From NCBI GenBank assembly GCA_001770415.1, contig MEQX01000114.1, positions 15,925-48,440 on the forward strand: a DNA stretch of 32,516 bases. The letters run 5' to 3'. The notes below the pieces were generated by a model, which was not told where the DNA came from, searched no databases, and saw nothing but the letters and a program-made list of their open reading frames with translations. Made by a program: the position numbers and the translations under genes. The stretch comes from Betaproteobacteria bacterium RIFCSPLOWO2_02_FULL_63_19. GTDB lineage: Bacteria > Pseudomonadota > Gammaproteobacteria > Burkholderiales > SG8-39. Positions 17,484 through 25,091 of the stretch are shown here, piece by piece; the stretch's first letter is position 1, and each line of letters starts with the position of its first letter.

Positions 17484-17896
17484 GATGCGTTGGTCCGGAT
17501 GAAGTTGACGATGTCCCCGAGGCGCGAACTCGAAGGAAAGATTCCCCTGAAGCCGAGGGCGCGCAGCGCATCGTGGTCCTGGGCGGGAAGGTTGCCGCCA
17601 ATGATCCAGAGCTTGTCGGCGAGTCCTGCCTGTTGGAGCAGCGGCGCGAGCTTGCGGCAGATCGGCAGGTGCGAACCGGCCATCGAGGACAGCGCGACCA
17701 CGTCTGCGTCCTCATCGAGCGCGATGCGCGCGATGGCCTCGGGAGTCTGCCGCAGTCCGGTATAGATAACCTCGAAACCTGCTTCCATCAGCGCCCGCGC
17801 GACGACCTTCGCGCCCTGGTCATGACCGTCCAGCCCGGGTTTCGCGAGCACGACCCGAATCGGCTTTCGCGCTCCGGCGCCATTGTTCTGATTCAC
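17480..17896 (-). CDS. Cobalamin-binding small subunit of acyl-CoA mutase
   Basis: The 138-residue protein is a stand-alone B12-binding Rossmann domain. The base-off, His-on signature D-x-H-x-x-G is complete as D23, H25, G28 (GLDGHDQG), followed by SSMAGSHL and the IIGGNLP loop typical of the family. With the catalytic subunit immediately downstream it forms a two-chain mutase, like the IcmB/HcmB arrangement rather than the fused MCM chain. It starts with GTG at 17896, whose last bases overlap the acyl-CoA dehydrogenase stop (GTGA), and its own stop overlaps the next ATG, so the three genes are translationally coupled. Confidence 0.94.
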   Translation of the reverse strand: MNQNNGAGARKPIRVVLAKPGLDGHDQGAKVVARALMEAGFEVIYTGLRQTPEAIARIALDEDADVVALSSMAGSHLPICRKLAPLLQQAGLADKLWIIGGNLPAQDHDALRALGFRGIFPSSSRLGDIVNFIRTNAS

Positions 17897-19029
17897 GGTG
17901 TCGACACCTCCTTGGCAATAATTAACTTCAGGATCTCGCTGGTGCCACCGCCGATGAGGGTAAAACGCACGTCACGCAGAAACCGCTGCGCCGGATACTC
18001 CATGGCGTACCCGTAGGAAGCGAATATCCGCGCGGCCTGGTCGGCGATGCGCACGGCGCATTCGCTGGCGAAGAGTTTTGCCATCGCAGCCTGCATGTGG
18101 TGCGGCTTACCCGCATCGCGCAGCCACGCGGCGCGGTAGACCAGCTGCGTCGCTGCCTCCAGATCGGTGGCCATCTCGGCGATCTTCATTTGGATCGCTT
18201 GGTAGCGGTTGATGGCCTTTCCGAATTGCTTGCGCTCCCCGGCGTACCGCACCGAAGCATCGAGCGCGGCACGCGCCAGCCCCACGGCCATTGCCGCGGT
18301 GATGATGCGGATCTCGCCCAGGGTCTTGCGCAAATGCGCCTCTCCATCGCCTTCTTCCTTCGACAAGCGGTGGCTGTCCGGCACGAAGCACCCGTCGAAG
18401 GCGAGTTCCGAGGTCGGCAGCGCCCAGACGCCCATCTTCTCGATAGCCCGACCGAGCTTGAGGCCGGCGAAGCTGCGCTCAACCAGGAAGATCGTAAGTT
18501 TCTTGTCGCTGCCGGCCCGCGCAAAAACGGTGAAGAAGTCCGCGACCGGCGCCGAGGTGACCCACGTCTTCTGTCCCTCGAGCACATAGCCGCCTTCGAC
18601 CTTGCGCGCGTGCGTCGCGATGCTGTCGAGGTCGCTGCCGGCGTTCGGCTCGGTCATGCAGATGGCACCGAGTTTCTCGCCGCGCAGCGCCGGCTTGAGC
18701 AGGCGCTCGACGATGTCGGCATTGCCGAGCAGGTGCAGGAACTTGGTGCCCATCAGCGACTGCATCGCCGCACAGGCCGCGAGAGACATCGATCCGCGTG
18801 CGATTTCCTCCAGCGCGACGCAGAATTCCGTCAACTGCATGCCACTGCCGCCCACGTCCTCGGGGTAGCGCATGCCGAACAGGCCCATCGCGGCGAGTTC
18901 GCCGAAGAGCTCGCGCGGAAACGCGTGCGCCTCGTCGATCGCGGCGGCCTGCGGCGTGACGCGCTGGTCGCAAAACCGAGCGAAAGTCTCGCGTACCTGC
19001 CGCTGCTCGGAATTCAGTTCGAAGTCCAT
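17893..19029 (-). CDS. Acyl-CoA dehydrogenase
   Basis: The 378-residue flavoenzyme introduces an alpha,beta double bond into an acyl-CoA and passes electrons to ETF. The three ACAD domains are in order: N-terminal helices with EQRQVRETFARF, the central beta domain with TEPNAGSD (126-133) and KTWVTSA, and the C-terminal helices with RKQFGKAI and RFLRDVRFTLIGGGTSEI. At the place where medium- and short-chain enzymes have their base (EGT) it has Gly361 (GGGTS), as in LCAD/isovaleryl-type enzymes whose base lies on another helix; E239 (LGEIR) is a possible substitute. ATG at 19029 follows an AAGGA site about 10 nt away. It sits between thiolase and mutase genes. Confidence 0.94.
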   Translation of the reverse strand: MDFELNSEQRQVRETFARFCDQRVTPQAAAIDEAHAFPRELFGELAAMGLFGMRYPEDVGGSGMQLTEFCVALEEIARGSMSLAACAAMQSLMGTKFLHLLGNADIVERLLKPALRGEKLGAICMTEPNAGSDLDSIATHARKVEGGYVLEGQKTWVTSAPVADFFTVFARAGSDKKLTIFLVERSFAGLKLGRAIEKMGVWALPTSELAFDGCFVPDSHRLSKEEGDGEAHLRKTLGEIRIITAAMAVGLARAALDASVRYAGERKQFGKAINRYQAIQMKIAEMATDLEAATQLVYRAAWLRDAGKPHHMQAAMAKLFASECAVRIADQAARIFASYGYAMEYPAQRFLRDVRFTLIGGGTSEILKLIIAKEVSTP

Positions 19030-19060
19030 GTTAGGCGGGTCCTTGTCTAATGGCGGAACA

Positions 19061-20266
19061 CTAGGCTTCCGAAACCTCGAGGATTACCGCCATCGCGGTA
19101 TCGCCGGCCGCGCAACCGGTAAACAAGCCGTAGCCGCCGCCACGCAGGACGAGTTCCTCGATCAGTTCGATGACGCAGCGTGTTCCCATCGGCGCCTGCG
19201 GATGGCCCCAGACGAGCGAGCACCCGTAGTTGTTCATGCGTCCGATGTCGACGCCCATCGAGCGCGAGAACAGGATGTCGTTTACCGCGAACGGGTTGTG
19301 CGCCTTGACCGCTTGCATCCGCTCGATCGACAGACCGGCCTGGACGAGTGCGTTCTGCGCCGCCAGCACCGGTGCCTCCGGCATGTAGGCGAGCGCGACG
19401 CGCGCCTGACCGAAGCCGTGCAGTCGCACGCGGATTTTCGGATCGCGCGACAGTTCCTTTGCGCGCTCCGCGCTCGCCAGCACGATCGCGGCGTTGCCGT
19501 CGGCCGGATGCGTCTGGTCGCCGTAGGTTACCGTGCCATCGGGCAGAACCGGCTTCATCTTGGCGAGCCCCTCCGGCGTGGAGACGCTGATGCCCTCGTC
19601 GCCGGCGATCGTCGTAACGGTCTTGCGCAAGGCAGGATCGGGAACATCGAAGGGCAGCGTCATGAAGCGCTTGAGAAATGCCGAATCGTCAGCAAGCGCC
19701 TCCCGATACTGCGCTTCACGGCGCAACACCACCTCGTGCTGTTCCGGGGAGCCGATTCCGTGCTTCTTCGCGACATTTTCCGCGGTGGTCAGCATGGCAT
19801 GGGACCCGAGGGGATCGCAGTTGAAATTGTCCATTACCCAGTCCTCGTGCGTGCCGGTGCCGCCGGGGCCGCGCGGGTTCGGGTAATACAGGTGCGGCCC
19901 GTTGGACGTACGGTCGCAGGTCACCGCCAGCGATGCGCTGGAAAGCCCGCACTCGATCTCCTGTGCTGCCGCAAGCAGCACCCGCACGCCCGTGGCGCAG
20001 GCCTGCATCAGCGTCGGCCCACCGATTTGCCCCATACCCGCAAGGCCAGTCAGCCAGGGCAGTCCGTAGAACGAATGCTTCTGCGGGACGCTGAATCCGA
20101 GTACCCCGTGATCGAAGGCCTGCGCCGAAAGGCTGCGCTTTCCCAGTTCCTTCTTCACGACGTGTGCCGCGAACTCGATCGCATGCAGATTCGCGAATGC
20201 GCCCTGCCACCGTGCGAAAGGCGTGCTCCAGTAACAGCCGTAGGGAATTTCAGCTTTGTAGGTCAT
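19061..20266 (-). CDS. Thiolase family protein (acyl-CoA acyltransferase)
   Basis: This 401-residue enzyme is expected to cleave a 3-ketoacyl-CoA with CoA. The active-site set is present: nucleophile C90 (MQACATG), HNPFAVND (323-330, the equivalent of the NEAFA motif), H355 (GHPQAPMG) and C385 (TGCAAGD). The N-terminus lacks the usual RTP-x-GR start and instead opens with IPYGCYWSTPFARW, as in the SCP-x-like and uncharacterised acetyl-CoA acetyltransferase branches, so the acyl chain may be unusual. ATG overlaps the stop of the GntR gene (ATGA). It is 31 bp ahead of the acyl-CoA dehydrogenase in the same operon. Confidence 0.9.
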   Translation of the reverse strand: MTYKAEIPYGCYWSTPFARWQGAFANLHAIEFAAHVVKKELGKRSLSAQAFDHGVLGFSVPQKHSFYGLPWLTGLAGMGQIGGPTLMQACATGVRVLLAAAQEIECGLSSASLAVTCDRTSNGPHLYYPNPRGPGGTGTHEDWVMDNFNCDPLGSHAMLTTAENVAKKHGIGSPEQHEVVLRREAQYREALADDSAFLKRFMTLPFDVPDPALRKTVTTIAGDEGISVSTPEGLAKMKPVLPDGTVTYGDQTHPADGNAAIVLASAERAKELSRDPKIRVRLHGFGQARVALAYMPEAPVLAAQNALVQAGLSIERMQAVKAHNPFAVNDILFSRSMGVDIGRMNNYGCSLVWGHPQAPMGTRCVIELIEELVLRGGGYGLFTGCAAGDTAMAVILEVSEA

Positions 20267-20934
20267 TGGTTCCGTTCCGTTATTTCGAGAAGTATCCGCT
20301 TCGCATTATCCAGATGCGCGCGCATGGCTTGGGCGGCGGCTTCGCTGTCTCCGGCCGCCAGCGCCAGCGCCAGCCGCTTCAGCCCTTTTAACACCAGGGC
20401 ACGCACCTCGCCATCGTCCAACGTAAACGCGCGCAGGTAGCGCACGTGATCGGAGTAGAGCTCGATCGCCCGCACCAGACGTTTGTTCGGCACCAGGGCG
20501 GTCCAGGCGTCACGGTAGCGGTAATTGGCGTCCATGAATGCCGCGCCGTCGCCGGCTTCGTGCGCAGCGACCATGTCTGCCAGCCCCTTGCGCAGCGGCG
20601 CGAGTTGCTTGCGCTCGGGGTTGCTCGCCGCCGCCAGACGCAGCGCTTCGGGCTCGAGCAGGAACCTTAGCGCGTATATATCCTCGATGTCGCGCACGAC
20701 AAGGATAGGCAGCGTGAAACTGCGCCCTTCGGCAACCACCAGGCCCTCGCTGGCCAGCCGCGCCAGAGCCTCTCGTACCGGGGTGCGCGACACGCCCAGC
20801 TGCGCGGCGAGCGCGGCTTCCTGCAATGGCTGCCCGGTCGGAATGCGGCCCGCGCGCACGTAGTTGCGCAGCGTCGCATATACGCGGTCACCCAGCGGCT
20901 CCGGGCGCTCCAGCGCTTGCAGTTTCGCGATCAT
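20263..20934 (-). CDS. GntR family transcriptional regulator, FCD domain
   Basis: This is a 223-residue DNA-binding repressor or activator. The winged helix occupies about residues 10-75, with the GntR recognition helix in QLGVSRTPVREALARLASEGLV (45-66). An all-helical FCD ligand domain (about 85-215) binds a small acid, often with a metal; the usual FCD histidine after DANY is Arg here, so the metal site may be altered. The start is set at 20934 because it avoids overlap with the preceding dehydrogenase/hydratase, whose stop is 11 bp upstream. The ribosome site is weak, so translation probably depends on coupling. It is embedded as the second gene of the minus operon, which implies autoregulation through the divergent region at 22950-23006. 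Confidence 0.92.
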   Translation of the reverse strand: MIAKLQALERPEPLGDRVYATLRNYVRAGRIPTGQPLQEAALAAQLGVSRTPVREALARLASEGLVVAEGRSFTLPILVVRDIEDIYALRFLLEPEALRLAAASNPERKQLAPLRKGLADMVAAHEAGDGAAFMDANYRYRDAWTALVPNKRLVRAIELYSDHVRYLRAFTLDDGEVRALVLKGLKRLALALAAGDSEAAAQAMRAHLDNAKRILLEITERNQ

Positions 20935-20945
20935 GCCGCCTACGA

Positions 20946-22949
20946 CTACCCGGTGCGAGCGAAGTCGGGTTTGCGCCGCTCGCCGAATGCCGCAATCCCC
21001 TCGCGCGCTGCTGCCGTGCACGCGCTGCGGCCGAACGCAGCGTAGCCAATCTCCAGTGCGGCATTCAGCGTGGGCGCCGCCGCCGCCGCCGCCACTGCCT
21101 GTTCGATGATGCTGGTCACCTCGCGGCTGAACGCCTGCTGGTCCGCCCCGGCCGCTGCCGCCGGCGCGATCGTGACCGGGCGGTCGAGCGCCGTACGGGG
21201 TTTGCCGTCGAGCGCGTGCACCAGCGCCACGGCGCGGGCGATCATCGAACCGTAGTCATCAGCGAGTTCTGCGAAAACGCCCAGCTCGTGTGCCGGGATC
21301 GCGTCGAGCCGCTCGGCCCGCGTCAGCATGGAATGGAACGTGCTGGCGGCGTTCGGCCAGCGCCGATACGGCACGACCATCGCGCCAATGCCCGGCGCGA
21401 TGCCCAATGTGATTTCCGGGAACTGCAGCCACGCGTCTCGGAGCGCGACTATCGCGTGGCATCGAATCGCGAGCTCCAGTCCGCCGCCCAGGGCCATGCC
21501 GTTCAGCGCGGCGACCACCGGTTTCTCCATTTGGTCCAGGTGCACCAGCAGACGCGAGCAGTCGCGTGCATACTGGGCCGCGGCGTCGGCGCGGCCGAGC
21601 ACGCCGGGAAAGCGGCCGATATCCGCGCCGGCACAGAACGCCCGCGCGCCATAGCCCGTGAGGACGAATCCTTTGACCAGCGGATCAGACTCGTGGCGCC
21701 GGATCACCGAAAGAATCTCGTCATTCAAGTCGTCGTGCAGCGCGTTCAGAGCCTCCGGCCGGCGCAACGTCACGACCTTCACGCCGTCCAGATCGTCTAC
21801 CAGCACGCCGCGCTCGAAACCCAGATACTGGACGAATGCGCGCTTCGGCGTCGGCATGCCGGGGCGCTCCGCAGCAAAGCGCTCAAATATTCGCCGCACT
21901 TCCCGTTCGCCGAGATTGCGCATCAGATCCAGCGGTCCTTGGCGAAATCCCAGCGCAAGCCGGCACCCCAGATCGAGATCCGCCGCACCGCCGATGCCGC
22001 GGTCCAGGATGTCCACGCACTGCGAAAAAAGGATGCCGAGGAGCCGGTCGCGAACCGCCTCCGCCACCTGCGGCGGCACCTCAACGCGCTGGCCCAGGCG
22101 CGAGGTCGTCCAGCTCGCGACGGAGCGGAAGATCGGCGCCGGACGGTAATGGTCGCCTTCCACCTCAGCCTGCAGCGTGTTGGTTTCGGTGATGATCGGG
22201 TTGCCATTCGCCATATTCAGCACGAAGAACGGCCCGGCGTGGACGAATTCCGTTGCAACGCTGTCCACCTGAGCGGCGGTGGCACGATCCAGACACATCG
22301 CGGCATCGTTGCACCAGTTGTCGAAGACCCGATCGAGCATGAAGCACTCGACGTCTTCGGTTAGAAGCGGCACCTTGCCGGTCGTGCAGAAGAACCAGCG
22401 CAGCCAGTCCACGACCGCGGGATCGGCGTCGCGCGCGCGCACCACTTCGACGACCGGATTGCGCCATGCGGGCGCAAAGAAGTGCGTCACCGTGGCGCGC
22501 CGCTTGTGGCGCAGTTCGGAGAAGATGCGCGCCGAAGGCAGCGAACTGGTATTCGAGGTAATCAGCGCATCGCTCGTCACCAACTCTTCGACTTGCGCGA
22601 AGATCTTGCGTTTGAGCGGTAGGTCTTCGGTGGCCGCCTCCAGGACCCAATCGGCGCCGCGGATCTCCGCATAATCGGTGGTGCCGCGAACCCCGCGCGC
22701 GATCGCAGCGGCTTCGGCGTCGGTCATCTTGCGCCGCGCGATTGCTTTGTTCGCGTACTCGGAAAAGCGCGCGAGCGCGCGGTCGATCGCCGGCTGCGCC
22801 ACGTCCACCAGCAGCAAATCGAGTTCGGGTAGCGCGCTCTTGAGATAGTAGCCAATGTCCGGGCCGATCGTACCGGCGCCGATCACCGCGATCCGCTTAG
22901 GCATTGGTCGCGCCGGGGACTGCAACAGGGGATTCTGCGTAATCGTCAT
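20946..22949 (-). CDS. Fused 3-hydroxyacyl-CoA dehydrogenase / enoyl-CoA hydratase
   Basis: The 667-residue enzyme combines hydration and NAD-dependent oxidation of beta-oxidation. The dehydrogenase is N-terminal: GAGTIG Rossmann loop (24-29), SNTSSLP (132-138), and catalytic H156 with E168 twelve residues later. The hydratase is C-terminal (from about 380): CAGADIG oxyanion loop (439-445), E492 in GGGLELA and E512 in PEITLG, both catalytic glutamates. This order is the reverse of FadB and resembles Metallosphaera Msed_0399. D206 (LDR) stands where HADs usually have Asn (VNR). The start is ATG at 22949 with GGAG 6 nt ahead; MPKRI at 22904 is an alternative. The C-terminal linker holds an alanine run. 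It is the first gene of the minus operon, diverging from hyuA. Confidence 0.93.
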   Translation of the reverse strand: MTITQNPLLQSPARPMPKRIAVIGAGTIGPDIGYYLKSALPELDLLLVDVAQPAIDRALARFSEYANKAIARRKMTDAEAAAIARGVRGTTDYAEIRGADWVLEAATEDLPLKRKIFAQVEELVTSDALITSNTSSLPSARIFSELRHKRRATVTHFFAPAWRNPVVEVVRARDADPAVVDWLRWFFCTTGKVPLLTEDVECFMLDRVFDNWCNDAAMCLDRATAAQVDSVATEFVHAGPFFVLNMANGNPIITETNTLQAEVEGDHYRPAPIFRSVASWTTSRLGQRVEVPPQVAEAVRDRLLGILFSQCVDILDRGIGGAADLDLGCRLALGFRQGPLDLMRNLGEREVRRIFERFAAERPGMPTPKRAFVQYLGFERGVLVDDLDGVKVVTLRRPEALNALHDDLNDEILSVIRRHESDPLVKGFVLTGYGARAFCAGADIGRFPGVLGRADAAAQYARDCSRLLVHLDQMEKPVVAALNGMALGGGLELAIRCHAIVALRDAWLQFPEITLGIAPGIGAMVVPYRRWPNAASTFHSMLTRAERLDAIPAHELGVFAELADDYGSMIARAVALVHALDGKPRTALDRPVTIAPAAAAGADQQAFSREVTSIIEQAVAAAAAAPTLNAALEIGYAAFGRSACTAAAREGIAAFGERRKPDFARTG

Positions 22950-22969
22950 TGCGGCTCCACTAAGCCAAA

Positions 22970-22982
22970 GTGTACAGTATAC
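22970..22982. promoter_or_regulatory. Candidate GntR operator in the divergent promoter region
   Basis: Within the 57-bp gap between two divergent start codons lies the near-palindrome GTGTAC-A-GTATAC, arms of six bases with one mismatch. GTnTAC-type half sites are the usual form for GntR/FCD regulators, and a GntR gene is the second gene of the leftward operon. The minus-strand reading contains TATACT (22981-22976), a good -10 box for the dehydrogenase/hydratase gene, so a bound regulator would cover the promoter. No good -35 is seen. The assignment of the regulator to this site is inference. Confidence 0.5.
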
Positions 22983-23006
22983 CGGATACATGATGGGAAC
23001 AGGCTC

Positions 23007-25091
23007 ATGCGCATCGGCATCGACGTCGGCGGCACCTTCACGGACTTCGTCCTGCTGGATGACGCGACCGGGCGAATAAGCACCTACAAGTGCCTGACCA
23101 CACCAAGAGAACCATCGGAGGCGATCGAGGCGGGGGTGCGTGTCCTCTCGACCCGCATGCCGGGCTGCATCGAGGCGCTGGAGGAAGTGGTGCACGGCAC
23201 CACGCTGGTCATAAACGCAATCATCGAACGCAAAGGCGCGCGCACCGGTCTCATTACCACGCGCGGTTTTCGCGACGTACTGGAACTGGGGCGGGAAATC
23301 CGCTACGCCGTCTATGACGCGCTTGCGCAGATGCCAGAGCCACTGGTGCCGCGCGACCGGCGTTGCGAGGTCGAGGAACGACTGCGGGCCGATGGCAGCG
23401 TGCTCAAGCCGCTCGACCCGGCGCAGGCGCGCGTGGTCGTGCGCGGCCTTGGGGAACTGGGTGTGGAATCGGTCGCGGTGTGTCTGATCAACTCCTTCGA
23501 GAACCCGGCGCACGAACTGGCGCTCAAACGCCTGCTTGCCGAGGAGTTGCCGGCGGCCTCGGTGTCGATTTCCTACGAGGTGCTGCCGCAGATTCGCGAG
23601 TACGAGCGCACCAGCACCACGGTCACCAATGCCTACGTCAAACCGCTGACCGAAAGCTACCTGCGGCGACTGGAAAAGCGCCTGGCCACGCTCGGTTTCC
23701 ACGGCCGACTGTTCGTCATGCTCTCTTCGGGAGGAGTTACCTCTGCCGAAACCGCCGCCGAGTTCCCGGTGCGCATCATCGAGTCCGGACCGACCGCGGC
23801 GGTTATTGCCGGACAGTACTACAGCCGCCTTTTCGACTGTCCCGAAATGTTCTGCTTCGACATGGGCGGCACGACCGCCAAGTCCTGCCTGATCCAGGGC
23901 GGGGTTGCGAGTGTCGTACCCGCGTTCGAGGTCGGGCGCTTGCAGCGCTTCCAGAAGGGAAGTGGCCTGACGATTCAGGTACCGGTCGTCGACCTGATGG
24001 AAATCGGCGCAGGAGGCGGCAGCATTGCGCGCGCTAGCCGGCTCGGCACATTACAGGTCGGCCCGGAAAGCGCAGGAGCCGAACCCGGTCCGATTTGCTA
24101 CGGGCATGGCGGAACCGATCCCACCGTAACCGACGCCGACCTGCTGCTAGGCTACCTTGATGCGGATTACTTTCTCGGCGGTACGATGAAGCTCGATGTC
24201 GCCGCCGCGCGCCGGGGCGTCGAGGAGCAGATCGCCAGACCTCTCGGGGTATCGTTCGTCGCGGCACTCTGGGGCATTCACGATCTAATCAATGAGACCA
24301 TGGCAGCGGCCGCCAAAACGCACATTGCCGAGCGCGGAGGAAACCCGCAACTTGTCACCGTGGCCGCCTTTGGCGGGGCTGGCCCCGTGCATGCATTCGG
24401 CCTCGCGCACAAGATTGGGGCGCCGCGAGTTGTCGTTCCCCCGAATGCGGGGGTAGGATCGGCACTCGGGTTCTTCGCCGCACCGCGTGCGTTCGATCTG
24501 GTGCGCAGCCACAAGGTGCCCTTCGCCGGTGCCGACTTCGCGCGGATCGAGGCGCTGTTTCGCGAACTGGAAGCCGATGGCGAGCGCACATTGCGCAAGG
24601 CCGGGGCCGAAGGACCGATCGGCTTCTCCCGGTCGGTGGACGTACGCTTCATCGGTCAGGGTTCGGAGACGAACCTCCCCATCCCCGAAGACGATTTTGG
24701 GGCGATCGATCCTGCCGAACTGCGCCGTCGCTTCGACGAGACGTACGCAAGATTGTATGGCCGCACCTATCCCGCGTCGCCTGCGGAGTTCGTCAATTTC
24801 TGCGTGCGCGCGAGCCTGCCGGTAAAGCTGCTCGCGCTGCCTCGGCTGGCCGCACGTGGCAGAACGCTGGATGCGGTCAAAGGCGAGCGCAGTGCGTACT
24901 GCGCTATCGCCAGCGATTACATCCCCCACACCGTCTACGAGCGATATCGACTTCCGCCAGGTGCGGAAATTGCGGGCCCGGCAATCGTGGAAGAGCGTGA
25001 ATCGACGGTGATCGTCGGCGCGCGTGCACGCGCGCGCGTGGACGAGTTTGGCTTCCTCTGGATCGACTTGCCCAAAGACGTGCAGACATGA
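23007..25091 (+). CDS. HyuA family subunit (hydantoinase/oxoprolinase/acetone carboxylase beta type)
   Basis: The 694-residue ATP-dependent subunit of this superfamily phosphorylates a carbonyl or lactam oxygen so that the partner subunit can hydrolyse or carboxylate it. The N-terminal ASKHA ATPase starts IGIDVGGTFTDF (3-14); VVHGTTLVINAI (61-72), REYERTST (197-204) and DMGGTTAK (285-292) are further nucleotide-site signatures. A C-terminal beta domain begins around 510. The length fits HyuA/CapA-like subunits. ATG overlaps nothing and lies 57 bp from the divergent dehydrogenase/hydratase start. The next gene, HyuB, overlaps by ATGA. An acetone-carboxylase gamma subunit is not encoded nearby, so a lactam or hydantoin-like hydrolysis is somewhat more likely than ketone carboxylation. 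Confidence 0.92.
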   Translation: MRIGIDVGGTFTDFVLLDDATGRISTYKCLTTPREPSEAIEAGVRVLSTRMPGCIEALEEVVHGTTLVINAIIERKGARTGLITTRGFRDVLELGREIRYAVYDALAQMPEPLVPRDRRCEVEERLRADGSVLKPLDPAQARVVVRGLGELGVESVAVCLINSFENPAHELALKRLLAEELPAASVSISYEVLPQIREYERTSTTVTNAYVKPLTESYLRRLEKRLATLGFHGRLFVMLSSGGVTSAETAAEFPVRIIESGPTAAVIAGQYYSRLFDCPEMFCFDMGGTTAKSCLIQGGVASVVPAFEVGRLQRFQKGSGLTIQVPVVDLMEIGAGGGSIARASRLGTLQVGPESAGAEPGPICYGHGGTDPTVTDADLLLGYLDADYFLGGTMKLDVAAARRGVEEQIARPLGVSFVAALWGIHDLINETMAAAAKTHIAERGGNPQLVTVAAFGGAGPVHAFGLAHKIGAPRVVVPPNAGVGSALGFFAAPRAFDLVRSHKVPFAGADFARIEALFRELEADGERTLRKAGAEGPIGFSRSVDVRFIGQGSETNLPIPEDDFGAIDPAELRRRFDETYARLYGRTYPASPAEFVNFCVRASLPVKLLALPRLAARGRTLDAVKGERSAYCAIASDYIPHTVYERYRLPPGAEIAGPAIVEERESTVIVGARARARVDEFGFLWIDLPKDVQT

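Noticed and set aside
15867..17896. Isobutyryl-CoA or 2-hydroxyisobutyryl-CoA mutase
   Set aside because: Their diagnostic Phe/Gln or Ile/Gln pair is not present; Tyr67 and Arg185 point to a carboxylated substrate.
21066..21090. GCC trinucleotide run
   Set aside because: It encodes an alanine stretch in the linker of the fused enzyme; common in high-GC genes.
22950..23702. 250-residue N-terminal extension of the dehydrogenase/hydratase
   Set aside because: It would run antisense through hyuA and the divergent promoter; the Rossmann domain begins right after the ATG at 22949, which has a ribosome site.
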